A stretch of 64,000 nt of DNA from CAVTWJ01 sp963849485. GTDB lineage: Bacteria; Oederibacteriota; Muellerivitia; Muellerivitales; Muellerivitaceae. Below, in pieces: positions 28,167 through 36,246 of this stretch. Made by a program: the position numbers and the translations under genes. Location: positions 12,621-76,620 of the forward strand of contig CAWKIF010000065.1 in assembly GCA_963849485.1 (NCBI GenBank). Direction: 5' to 3'. Under the pieces are notes generated by a model. The model ran no database searches and was not told where the DNA came from. It saw only the letters and a program-made list of their open reading frames with translations. How positions within the stretch are numbered: position 1 is the first letter of the stretch; the number at the start of each line of letters is the position of its first letter.

Positions 28167-28343
28167 TGACGAAGCAATCCCAGTTTAAAAAAAGCCTTAA
28201 AATCAACCTCGCAAACCCACCATGAACTGAGATTGCCGCGCCGCATACCGCTTTTCCAAAATATTTTTAATTGTAAGCGGTATTGCCCGGTCTTCCGTTG
28301 CCCTTTAGGGCAACGGGGGCAAAGTTCGCGGCTCGCAATGACA
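28127..28343. mobile_element. MITE-like element, 217 bp, with 12-bp terminal inverted repeats
   Basis: The left end TGTCATTGCGAG (28127-28138) is the exact inverse of the right end CTCGCAATGACA (28332-28343). Inside are a GC hairpin CCCGCC-GAATA-GGCGGG and the motif GACGAAGCAATC common to dispersed repeats in many bacterial genomes. There is no coding capacity. It overlaps the end of the YfhO gene and supplies its stop codon. No second copy occurs in the window. Confidence 0.75.
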
Positions 28344-28446
28344 ACAAAATTAAAACTGATCCACTACCTTTGCCTGGAGGGCCGTGACTTTAATGAGAAT
28401 TCTCCGCTAGAATGAACCGCCTCGACTCCCTTTTTTGACAAGGCCC

Positions 28447-30054
28447 ATGACCCCAACCTCCGAGCCTCCTTTACCTTCTTTTTTATCCCCGGCCCCCAAG
28501 GTCACCCTGGTCAACGCCTTCCTTAAGCCTTTCGACAATGCGGTGGCCACGGCCAGGACCTGTTATTCCAGCAAGGGGATCATCACGACCGAGCAGGTGG
28601 CGGGCGCGGGGTTGGAAGGCCTGGCCAAAGAAGACCGACTCAAGAAACGCGACGACTTGGCCAAGTCCATCTATAAGGCGGGGCACCACACCACCCTTCA
28701 GCACGCCCATTTCCAGTTTGCCCTGGAGAACGTCTCCCGGCAATTCATCTGGAGTTTTCTCCACAGCCACCCCTTCTATAACTCCGAACAGGTATCCCAG
28801 CGCTATGTGACCGTGGACCCTTCCCAAATGGCGGTTCCGCCCCTCCACGGCCCCGCCGAGGCGCTTTTCAGGGAAACGGCCGCCTTTCAGGCCCAAAGTT
28901 ACCTGGCCTTCACGGAAAAGCTCAAACCCCTGGTCGAACGGGAATATTTCGTGCGTTTCAAAAAAGTCGACCCCCACGGGAAAAAGGCCTCGGGGGCGGT
29001 GCAGAAGAAGTCTCAAGAGGTGGCCCGATACGTCTTGCCGGTGGCGGCCTTCGCCTATCTCTACCACACGGTTTCAGGTCTCACCTTGCTACGCTATTGG
29101 CGCCTTTGCCAAACCCTGGACGCGCCCTTGGAACAACGCCTCGTTGTTGAAAAGATGGTGGAAGCGGTCCTTGAAATCGCACCCGAATACCGGGCGGTTC
29201 TTGAGAAACCCTTGGAGTTGGAAAACACCACGGAAGTCCGGATGTTCGAGGGTTTCCAAACCTCGGACCAGACCCGCAAAAGCTTCCGGAAAGAATTCGA
29301 CGCTTCGCTGGGAGGCTACACCTCCAAGTTGGTCGATTATTCCAAGGAAGGCGAAAAAATGCTGGCCGCCTCGGTGCGAGAGGTATTCGGCCTGCCTTCT
29401 TCCGCCCTTTCCGACGACGAGGCCATCGCCCTGGCCCTGGACCCTGGGAAGAATAAGTACCTGGGGGAAACCCTCAACGTCACCACCCACAGCAAGCTTT
29501 CCCGGGCGCTCTTTCATCCGCACTACACCTTCCGCAAGAAGCTCTCCCACACCGGCGATTCCCAGGACCAGCGCCACCGCATGACCCCGGCCTCCCGGCC
29601 CACCCTCTACGCCCTCACCCTGGACGAGCCCGATTACCTGGTGCCCGTCTTGCTGGAGCAGGACCCGGCCTTAAAGAAGGAATATGCCGGGATCATGGAA
29701 AAAACGTGGGATTCCATCACCCGGTTGAGGAAGATGGGGGTGCCGGACGAGTTCGCGGCCTACCTTTTGCCCAACGCCGTGGCGGTGCGGTTCACCGAAT
29801 CCTCCGATCTGTTGAATCTGCACCACAAGCACGCCATGCGGTTGTGCTATAACGCCCAGGAGGAGATTTGGAAGGCCTCGGTGGACGAGGCGAAGCAGGT
29901 GCGGGAAACCCACCCCCGCATCGGCCGGTGGCTCCTGCCGCCCTGCGGTCTGCGCAGCCGGGCCGGGACCATTCCCGTCTGCCCCGAGGGGGAACGGTTC
30001 TGCGGGGTGGTGGTTTGGAAGAAAGACCTGAACGAATACGAGAGGGTCATATGA
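28447..30054 (+). CDS. thyX: FAD-dependent thymidylate synthase, double-length form
   Basis: 535 residues, about twice a normal ThyX (~220-250). The first half has a ThyX-like region HHTTLQHAHFQFALENVSRQ then SFLHSHPFYNSEQVSQRYV. The second half has LFHPHYTFRKKLSHTGDSQD and QRHRMTPASRP, a second ThyX-like signature, and ends with SSDLLNLHHKHAMRLCYNAQ. The enzyme makes dTMP from dUMP using FAD and methylene-tetrahydrofolate. ATG 28447 with AAGG is preferred over TTG 28435. The stop overlaps the next start (ATATGA), so they are coupled. The duplicated architecture is intact, not a frameshift. Confidence 0.85.
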   Translation: MTPTSEPPLPSFLSPAPKVTLVNAFLKPFDNAVATARTCYSSKGIITTEQVAGAGLEGLAKEDRLKKRDDLAKSIYKAGHHTTLQHAHFQFALENVSRQFIWSFLHSHPFYNSEQVSQRYVTVDPSQMAVPPLHGPAEALFRETAAFQAQSYLAFTEKLKPLVEREYFVRFKKVDPHGKKASGAVQKKSQEVARYVLPVAAFAYLYHTVSGLTLLRYWRLCQTLDAPLEQRLVVEKMVEAVLEIAPEYRAVLEKPLELENTTEVRMFEGFQTSDQTRKSFRKEFDASLGGYTSKLVDYSKEGEKMLAASVREVFGLPSSALSDDEAIALALDPGKNKYLGETLNVTTHSKLSRALFHPHYTFRKKLSHTGDSQDQRHRMTPASRPTLYALTLDEPDYLVPVLLEQDPALKKEYAGIMEKTWDSITRLRKMGVPDEFAAYLLPNAVAVRFTESSDLLNLHHKHAMRLCYNAQEEIWKASVDEAKQVRETHPRIGRWLLPPCGLRSRAGTIPVCPEGERFCGVVVWKKDLNEYERVI

Positions 30055-30530
30055 AAAAAACAGCATTACTTTCTTTAATGTGCTTGGCGGTTACATTCTC
30101 CATCCCGGCCTTCTCCCCGGCCTTCGCGAAGGCGAAGAAGCCCGACTCGAAGCTCCAGTCCATGCTCCGTTTGTACGCCTACGAGAAGAGCACGGATGTG
30201 GTCTCGGATGTCAGCGGGATCTTCGACGCCAAGGCCCAAAAGGTCACACTCAAGTGCGAGCTTAAAAACACGACTAAAAAGGAAATTCACGGCGTGAGGG
30301 GCTTCCTGCGTTTCACCACCTTCTTCGGTGATGTCATCACCGACCAGTCCCTGGAAACCACCGTGTCCCTGCCGCCCGGGCAGTTGGTGGGCGTCAACTG
30401 GGACATCCCCGCCGAGCGGTTCACGCCGGAAGCCCTGGAGACCTTCAAAAAGACCAAGCTCGACCAGATGCGGCAGATCTGGTACCCCAAAATGATAGCC
30501 TACACCGACGGCACCGTCGTGAAGGAATAG
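30051..30530 (+). CDS. Exported protein of unknown function
   Basis: 159 residues. The signal peptide MKKTALLSLMCLAVTFSIPA ends near FSPAFA. The mature part has an Ig-like beta pattern: KAQKVTLKCELKNTTKKEIH, then GFLRFTTFFGDVI and LPPGQLVGVNWDIP, and an amphipathic C-terminal helix. This resembles FxLYD-type domains that describe extracytoplasmic beta modules. The start overlaps the thyX stop, and the HAD gene starts 6 bases after its stop. Function unknown. Confidence 0.75.
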   Translation: MKKTALLSLMCLAVTFSIPAFSPAFAKAKKPDSKLQSMLRLYAYEKSTDVVSDVSGIFDAKAQKVTLKCELKNTTKKEIHGVRGFLRFTTFFGDVITDQSLETTVSLPPGQLVGVNWDIPAERFTPEALETFKKTKLDQMRQIWYPKMIAYTDGTVVKE

Positions 30531-30536
30531 GACCCA

Positions 30537-31262
30537 ATGGAACCCACCCGGCTGGTCCTCTTCGACATCGACGGTACGCTCTTGAGTACATATAGGAAGG
30601 GATGGGAAGAACCCTTTACCAGTGCCATCGCGGTTACCTTTAAGGAAATGGGGATTCCCGTCACTATCGACTCTTCGCGTTTCCGCGCCGGTGGTAAAAC
30701 CGACCCCCAGATCATTTGGGAACTGCTGGAGGGGAATAATGTTTCCGAGGAGGATTTTCAGCGGGCCATGCCCCAGATCCAGAAAAGGTACCTGAGGAGC
30801 CTACGTGACAAGATTCGCGGTCCCCAGCACGTCCAGTTAAAGCCGGGGGTGGAGGCCCTACTGGAATTTCTGAAGCCCCGGGAGGACCTGCTTTTGGGGC
30901 TCCTCACCGGCAATTTCGAGGAAGGAGCCCGGTATAAACTCGAGACCCACAAGTTGAACCATTATTTCCCCTTCGGGGCCTTCGGTGACGGGACCAAAAA
31001 CCGGTCGGATTTGCCTCCCCGGGCCGTAGCCGAGGCCAAGCGCTTGGCAGGCAAGGAATTTCAGGGAAAAGAAATCGTTATTATCGGGGATACACCCAAC
31101 GACATTATCTGCGGAAGACCTTTGCGGGTTCGGACCATCGCCGTGGCTTCCAGCAACTACAATATGGAAGATTTAGCCGCCGAAAAACCCGATTATCTAT
31201 TTCAGGACCTGACCGACAAGGAAAAGGTTCTTTCCGCCCTAATAGAGCCACTTCCGGCCTGA
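30537..31262 (+). CDS. HAD-family phosphatase (phosphoglycolate phosphatase/beta-phosphoglucomutase type)
   Basis: 241 residues. HAD motif I is VLFDIDGTLLSTYRKG (two Asp), motif II is LLLGLLTGNFEEGAR (Thr), motif III/IV region has EAKRLAG and EIVIIGDTPNDIICGRP. The helical cap between motifs I and II is of the C1 type. Soluble; substrate unknown. It is the last gene of the thyX cluster; a predicted ECF promoter for the following gene starts 18 bases after its stop. Confidence 0.85.
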   Translation: MEPTRLVLFDIDGTLLSTYRKGWEEPFTSAIAVTFKEMGIPVTIDSSRFRAGGKTDPQIIWELLEGNNVSEEDFQRAMPQIQKRYLRSLRDKIRGPQHVQLKPGVEALLEFLKPREDLLLGLLTGNFEEGARYKLETHKLNHYFPFGAFGDGTKNRSDLPPRAVAEAKRLAGKEFQGKEIVIIGDTPNDIICGRPLRVRTIAVASSNYNMEDLAAEKPDYLFQDLTDKEKVLSALIEPLPA

Positions 31263-31279
31263 TTTTTTAACCTCGAACC

Positions 31280-31310
31280 TGTAACCGAAACCTCTCCTCC
31301 CCCCTATTCA
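31280..31310 (+). promoter_or_regulatory. Predicted ECF promoter, copy 1 (stalked redox lipoproteins)
   Basis: TGTAACC (31280-31286), a 17-base pyrimidine-rich spacer and CTATTCA (31304-31310). The start codon lies 43 bases downstream. The same motif and spacing occur at 41990, 43304 and, on the minus strand, 47396. Confidence 0.75.
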
Positions 31311-31352
31311 TGAGCACTAGGCGGATTTAGCTTGTTTCAAGGGGAGAGGGCA

Positions 31353-32195
31353 ATGAACTTCAAAGGGTTATTTTTCGGGGGATTGTTGTTATCAGCGGTC
31401 TTGATTGAGATTTCCTGTTCCCATCCCAATAGTACTTCGCCGACTCCCGCCAACCCTACCCCTACCTTTTCGCCAACCGTCACATTAACGCCTTTGAATA
31501 GCTTTACAATCACGACTACGCCGACCCAAACCTTAACACCCACTTCCACGCTTTCTCCTACGGCCACCGGTACCTCTACCCTGACCTTGTCGCCCACCGC
31601 CACGCTTTCACCCACCTCCACCGGGACCGGAACCCAAACCGGAACCCCTTCATACAGCCCCACACAAACATTGACCCTCACGCTCACGAATACACCCACG
31701 CAAACTTTGACACCCACGGTCAGTGAAACTACCACTATCACCTTGTCCCCGACGGTCACTGACACTCCCACCTTCACACTTACCGTCACCGTGACGGACA
31801 CCATTACCCTCACACTTACGCCGACAATTACCGCCACCGCCGCTCCCCAAACCATCACCGTCTCCACGGCTTCGGTTTCCAGCAGCATTTCGTCCAGCGG
31901 GTTCATCTACACGGCGAACGGGGCCACGACCATGAGCGGCGGCGCCTTGAGCATGAACGCCCACGTGAACGATTCGATCATCCTGCCCTCCAGCAGCACC
32001 CATCCCTTGTGGTTTGACGGCGGCTCCTCAAGCTGCCTGGTGACGGGGGGAACCTCCAGCGGGCCGGTGACTTATCAGTTCCTTTCGGCGGGGACCTATT
32101 ATTTCCACTGTGGCAACCATGCCCGCACCTGTGCCACGGGGGCCTGCGGCTCGACCAATTGCACGGCCATGGCGGGAACCGTCACAGTTAATTAG
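31353..32195 (+). CDS. Stalked cupredoxin lipoprotein
   Basis: 280 residues. ATG 31353 follows GGGGAGAGGG. A lipoprotein-type signal peptide ends SAVLIEISC (the -3 position is unusual, Glu). Residues ~30-165 are an almost pure Thr/Pro/Ser stalk. The C-terminal ~110 residues match a type 1 copper (plastocyanin/cupredoxin-like) domain: His in STHPLWFDGG, then AGTYYFHCGNHARTC (Cys and His) and MAGTV (Met), giving the His-Cys-His-Met ligand set. Extra cysteines (SSCLVT, CATGAC, TNC) could form disulfides. It is followed 38 bases later by a stalked cytochrome. Electron transfer at the cell surface is inferred. Confidence 0.78.
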   Translation: MNFKGLFFGGLLLSAVLIEISCSHPNSTSPTPANPTPTFSPTVTLTPLNSFTITTTPTQTLTPTSTLSPTATGTSTLTLSPTATLSPTSTGTGTQTGTPSYSPTQTLTLTLTNTPTQTLTPTVSETTTITLSPTVTDTPTFTLTVTVTDTITLTLTPTITATAAPQTITVSTASVSSSISSSGFIYTANGATTMSGGALSMNAHVNDSIILPSSSTHPLWFDGGSSSCLVTGGTSSGPVTYQFLSAGTYYFHCGNHARTCATGACGSTNCTAMAGTVTVN

Positions 32196-32232
32196 TTCAA
32201 TCCACTTTGGTTTTGGGTTTCCGGGGGACGTC

Positions 32233-34593
32233 GTGAAATTAAGGGGAACTTTTTCAATCTTTATATCGTTATTGGGGATAGTCTCAGCCATATCCTGCAC
32301 CCGTTCCATACAGGTTTCACCCACCAGCCCGTCGGGTAACCCTACCTCAACGATGACAGCATTCGCTGGTACGGCGACCCCCACAACCACACCGACCTTT
32401 GCCTTGGTTTGGACCCTAACACCCAGTCCCACCCTGACCCTGGCATCTACTTACTCACCCACTCCCAGCCCGACCCAAACCCCGGTTTTTAGTCTAACGC
32501 CCAGCCTCAGCCCGACATTCTCCATGAGCCCAACCCCTGCTTTTTCCCCAACGGTCACCAACCCTTTCACAACCACATCGACTCCAGCTTTCACCTTTTC
32601 CCCAACCGTCACGTATACGACGGTTCCGACGGATACATCTACCGGGTCATTCACCCCGACCACGACTGAAAGTCCCAATCCAACCGGCACTACCACCGTG
32701 GTTTTCACTTCGACGTCTTCGATTTTACCGACGAACACAACCACACCCACCCTATCGGCGACGGACACCCAATCAGGGACACCCATCCCCAGTTTCACCT
32801 CTTCCACTACCCCCGCCTTTTCGCCCAGCGTGACGGAAAGCCCAACGTCCTCTGGTACGCCTACCTCCGGGTTCACCTCAACGGTGACACCGGTGCCTAC
32901 GGATACTTTCACTGACGTTCCGACGGATACCGAGACCCCGGCACCCACCATTACTTTGATCACTTCCGATACTTCCACGCCCGCTTTTACGCCGACCTTT
33001 ACGGAAAGCCCAGCTTTTACCTTCACCGCCGTCCTAACCGCGACAACGACAAACACATCCTTTCCGACGGGGACCCCCACATCGACCGGCAGTCCGACCG
33101 TGACTTTAACCTCAACGGAAAGCCCAACGCCCACGAACACCTATACCGGGACACCGACGGGTACGGAATCCGGTACGGTAACGCCTACGCTCACGACGAC
33201 TCCCAGTTTGACCCCCACCCTCACTTTATCGCCGACAACCACCGTCAGCCCGACTCCCACCTTGACGCTAGCGCCTTCCCTCACTCTTACAACGACCGTT
33301 TCGCCTACCTTCACCTTTTCCACGACCCATAGCCCCTCGATGACCATGACTTCGACCCCAACTTCCACCTTGATGTTTTCAACGACGCCCACCCTGTCCT
33401 TTACCCTTACCTCCACGGATACACCCCTGTCCACTTCCACTGTCACTCCGGCGCATACGGCGACAGCCACATCCAGCCCTTCGGTTTCCGCGACCTATAG
33501 CGCCACTGCCTCTTCTACGGCGACCTTGACCGTCACTTTGAGCCCGAGCGTCACGCCGACCAAAACGTCTTCTCCGGCATTAACCCCCACGAATACCGGT
33601 AGTTCCACAGCCACGCCAGCGTTCACGATGACGGATACGGATACCTCCACCCCCACCGTGACATTTACCCGTACCGCCACCCCGAGTTCAACCGCCACAG
33701 CTACCAATACTTCCTCTCCGGTCTTTACGCCTACGGTTACTAGTAGTTCCACATCCACGCCGGTACTGACGATGACCACCACGGGCACCTCCACCCTCAC
33801 CATGACTTTCACCCGTACGGCCACCCCGACCTCAACGGCATCCCTCACCCCGACGGGGACCCAGACCGGCACCCCCACCCGAACCGCGGTATTTACACCG
33901 ACCTACTCCTCCACGGCGACTTCCACATCCACCGTGGCCAATACCGGGACCCCGACTTCGACCCTAACAACAACCAGTACTTATTCTCCCGTCTTTACGC
34001 CCACCTTTACCCGAAGTTCCACCGCCACACCCACCTGGACGATGACCATTACGGGAACAGCCACCCCCACAGCGACTTTCACTCAAACCCTGATTCCCAG
34101 TTCGACCGCGTCCCTCACCCGCACCTCTACCGCGTCCGTCACCCCGACGCTTTCCATGACTCCCACCCACACCCATAGCCCCACGATGACAGCCACCCCC
34201 ACGGCTACACCGACGGGCACAACCATGGCGACGGTTACCATCACACCGACCGTGGTTTCTTTCTCCCAGACTATCTACCCCCTGATTTCAGCTAATTGCT
34301 TCAGTTGCCACGCCAACGGCGCTTCTTCAGGCGGGATGAGCCTGGGCAATCCGGCCAGCGTGGCCACCGTGTACCAAGCCTGGCTCGGAACGGGCTCCGG
34401 CGCCACGGCCAGCACGACCAACAACTGCGGCATAACCGATTACATCCTTCCCGGGAACCCGGCTTCCAGCCTGGTCCTCCAAAAGCTGAACGGTTCTTGC
34501 GCCCCCCAAATGCCTTTGGGGGGCACCGCCTTCACCGCCGGTGAGATCGCCGAATTTACCAACTGGATCAACGCCGGCGCGCCCAACAATTAA
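32233..34593 (+). CDS. Stalked c-type cytochrome lipoprotein
   Basis: 786 residues. GTG 32233 follows GGGGGA. The signal peptide ends VSAISC, a plausible lipobox (Cys22). Residues ~30-670 are a continuous Thr/Pro/Ser-rich low-complexity stalk of TPTxTxSPT type. The last ~115 residues are a cytochrome-c-like domain: YPLISANCFSCHANG with CxxCH at 689-693, and a possible Met ligand in APQMPLGG, ending WINAGAPNN. The domain is paralogous to the lipoprotein at 43374-43868 (shared CFSCHANG, SCxPQMP, GAPNN). A 640-residue stalk could hold the heme tens of nanometres from the membrane if extended and glycosylated; that is inference. Confidence 0.8.
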   Translation: MKLRGTFSIFISLLGIVSAISCTRSIQVSPTSPSGNPTSTMTAFAGTATPTTTPTFALVWTLTPSPTLTLASTYSPTPSPTQTPVFSLTPSLSPTFSMSPTPAFSPTVTNPFTTTSTPAFTFSPTVTYTTVPTDTSTGSFTPTTTESPNPTGTTTVVFTSTSSILPTNTTTPTLSATDTQSGTPIPSFTSSTTPAFSPSVTESPTSSGTPTSGFTSTVTPVPTDTFTDVPTDTETPAPTITLITSDTSTPAFTPTFTESPAFTFTAVLTATTTNTSFPTGTPTSTGSPTVTLTSTESPTPTNTYTGTPTGTESGTVTPTLTTTPSLTPTLTLSPTTTVSPTPTLTLAPSLTLTTTVSPTFTFSTTHSPSMTMTSTPTSTLMFSTTPTLSFTLTSTDTPLSTSTVTPAHTATATSSPSVSATYSATASSTATLTVTLSPSVTPTKTSSPALTPTNTGSSTATPAFTMTDTDTSTPTVTFTRTATPSSTATATNTSSPVFTPTVTSSSTSTPVLTMTTTGTSTLTMTFTRTATPTSTASLTPTGTQTGTPTRTAVFTPTYSSTATSTSTVANTGTPTSTLTTTSTYSPVFTPTFTRSSTATPTWTMTITGTATPTATFTQTLIPSSTASLTRTSTASVTPTLSMTPTHTHSPTMTATPTATPTGTTMATVTITPTVVSFSQTIYPLISANCFSCHANGASSGGMSLGNPASVATVYQAWLGTGSGATASTTNNCGITDYILPGNPASSLVLQKLNGSCAPQMPLGGTAFTAGEIAEFTNWINAGAPNN

Positions 34594-34610
34594 AAAGGCC
34601 AACAAAACCT

Positions 34611-34733
34611 ATTTCACCGCGAAGACGCGAAGAACGCCAAGGACAACGAAAAATGAGTAAGCAAAAGAAACATAAAATTTCGCATTAATTTTTTACTTTC
34701 TTGGTTTCCTTCGCGTCTTCGCGGTTCAAATTG
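34611..34733. repeat. Dispersed inverted repeat, copy A
   Basis: TTTCACCGCGAAGACGCGAA at the left mirrors CCTTCGCGTCTTCGCGGTTC at the right; the ~75-base middle is AT-rich. It begins 18 bases after the cytochrome stop. Related copies lie at 36057-36175 and 45828-45950. It belongs to the widespread CACCGCxAAGACGCxAAG family of intergenic repeats. Confidence 0.8.
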
Positions 34734-34850
34734 TCTTCGGTTTTGATTTTGTTATAGACCCTGAGTTTTACCCCCAAAAACTTTCTTGCAAAAACCCTTT
34801 CCGGCCCCGAAGATTAAAAAAGACCACAACCAATGGAAAAGGGGAAATTC

Positions 34851-35684
34851 ATGACGACTCATATACGCCTGGCCCACAGCCCGGACGCGGACGACGCTTT
34901 CATGTTCTACGGGCTCGCCAAGGGCAAGATCGACACCGAGGGCATCGAGTACGAGCACGTTTTGAAGGATATCCAGACCCTCAACGACTGGGCCCGGGAA
35001 GGGCGCATGGAAGTGACGGCCATCTCGGCCCACGCCTACGCTTACGTGAAGGAAAAGTACGACGTCCTAACCCACGGGGGGAGCATCGGGCGCAATTACG
35101 GCCCCATGGTGGTGGCCACCGAGCCCATGACCATCGAGCAGTTGAAAGGCCGTAAGATCGCCGTACCGGGCAAACTCACCAGCGCCTACCTGGCTTTGAG
35201 GCTTTGCCTGCCCGATTTCGTGGAAGTGGTCATGGATTTCGACCGCATCATGGACGAGGTTGTGAAGGGTACGGTTGAGGCGGGTCTGTTGATCCACGAG
35301 GGCCAGCTCACCTACAAAGACAAGGGATTACACAAGATCCTCGAACTGGGCGAATGGTGGTTCAAAAAGACAGGAATGGTCCTGCCCATGGGCCTTAACG
35401 CTATTCGCAAAGATCTTTCCCCGGACGTGAAGGCAAAAGTTTCCAGGCACCTCAAGCAATCGATCCTATTTTCCCTTGAGAACCGGGACGCGGCCCTCGA
35501 TTACGCTTTGGGGTTTGGCCGGGGTCTTTCGCGCGACGTGGCGGACAAGTTCGTCGGAATGTGGGTGAACGACCGAACGGTCGATATGGGCGAAGAAGGC
35601 CAAAAGGCGGTCCGGCTTTTCCTGCAAGAAGGGGAGAAGATGAAACTGATCCCCCCTGTCGGCGAGGTTGTGTTTGTCGATTGA
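34851..35684 (+). CDS. mqnD: MqnD-like 1,4-dihydroxy-6-naphthoate synthase
   Basis: 277 residues with a periplasmic-binding-protein fold but no signal peptide. HSPDADDAFMFYGLAKGKID matches the MqnD opening (SPCPNDTFIF in well-known members), followed by LNDWAREGRMEVTAISAHAY and GGSIGRNYGPMVVA. MqnD acts late in the futalosine route to menaquinone. ATG 34851 has AAGGGGA in front; an ATG at 34833 is part of that region. Other mqn genes are not in the window. A related binding-protein-like function cannot be excluded because MqnA and MqnD share the fold. Confidence 0.72.
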   Translation: MTTHIRLAHSPDADDAFMFYGLAKGKIDTEGIEYEHVLKDIQTLNDWAREGRMEVTAISAHAYAYVKEKYDVLTHGGSIGRNYGPMVVATEPMTIEQLKGRKIAVPGKLTSAYLALRLCLPDFVEVVMDFDRIMDEVVKGTVEAGLLIHEGQLTYKDKGLHKILELGEWWFKKTGMVLPMGLNAIRKDLSPDVKAKVSRHLKQSILFSLENRDAALDYALGFGRGLSRDVADKFVGMWVNDRTVDMGEEGQKAVRLFLQEGEKMKLIPPVGEVVFVD

Positions 35685-36051
35685 TAAAAGGTCTTCCGGT
35701 GATGCCAAAAGCCAATCGATAAAGGCTAATAGCTGGTCTTTGTACATTGCCGAATGTTCGGATGGTACCTACTACACCGGCATCGCCAAGGACGTAACCA
35801 AACGCATTGAGGCCCACAACGCGGGCAAGGGAAGCAAATACACCGCGACCCACGGGCCGGTGCGGCTAGTCTTCCAGGAGCCCCAAGGCGATTATTCCAC
35901 CGCCCTGAGGCGTGAATACCAAGTTAAGCACATCCCCAAGACCCGTAAAAAACGATTCGTGGAGGGTGAAACCCTCCCCCCGCCGGATGAAAAAGGGAAA
36001 ATGCCCTTCCAAAAAGAGAAAAAACCCAAAAAGAAAAACAAGAGATTTTAA
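35674..36051 (+). CDS. GIY-YIG endonuclease-like protein (UPF0213)
   Basis: About 125 residues. The nuclease domain reads SWSLYIAECSDGTYYTGIAK with TKRIEAHNAGKGSKYTATHG, and RLVFQEPQGDYSTALRREYQ. The C-terminus is strongly basic. The start is unclear: no ATG exists, and TTG at 35668 or 35674 overlaps the mqnD stop, so translation is probably coupled. UPF0213 proteins are small single-domain nucleases of uncertain role in DNA repair. Confidence 0.8.
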   Translation: MSIDKRSSGDAKSQSIKANSWSLYIAECSDGTYYTGIAKDVTKRIEAHNAGKGSKYTATHGPVRLVFQEPQGDYSTALRREYQVKHIPKTRKKRFVEGETLPPPDEKGKMPFQKEKKPKKKNKRF

Positions 36052-36056
36052 AACCC

Positions 36057-36175
36057 ATTTCACCGCCAAGACGCTAAGTCCGCCAAGAAAAAAATATGAA
36101 GATGATTTTTAGACCGTTTTTTGGGTTCTCTAAATCTTGAGCTGTTCTTGGCGCCTTGGCGTCTTGGCGGTGAAA
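36057..36175. repeat. Dispersed inverted repeat, copy B
   Basis: TTTCACCGCCAAGACGCTAA at the left mirrors CCTTGGCGTCTTGGCGGTGA at the right, with an AT-rich middle. It begins 6 bases after the GIY-YIG stop. Same family as copies A and C. Confidence 0.8.
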
Positions 36176-36246
36176 ATTGCTTTTTTGGTTTTTGTTTTAG
36201 AAATCCCCTGTTGGCTCATTCCGCCGTTTAAGGTACAGTTCACCTT

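Noticed and set aside
28231..28415. A 60-codon plus-strand frame inside and after the MITE-like element
   Set aside because: It runs through the element and non-coding DNA without a ribosome site or conserved content.
31337..33878. Long minus-strand open frames rich in Val and Gly
   Set aside because: They are the reverse reading of the Thr/Pro stalk codons and have no start context or family features. Similar frames occur opposite the linkers at 5704-6069 and 37605-37946.
31353..34593. Stalk DNA as a tandem satellite or assembly collapse
   Set aside because: The Thr/Pro codons vary throughout and there is no fixed period; both genes have a signal peptide, an intact frame and a folded C-terminal domain.
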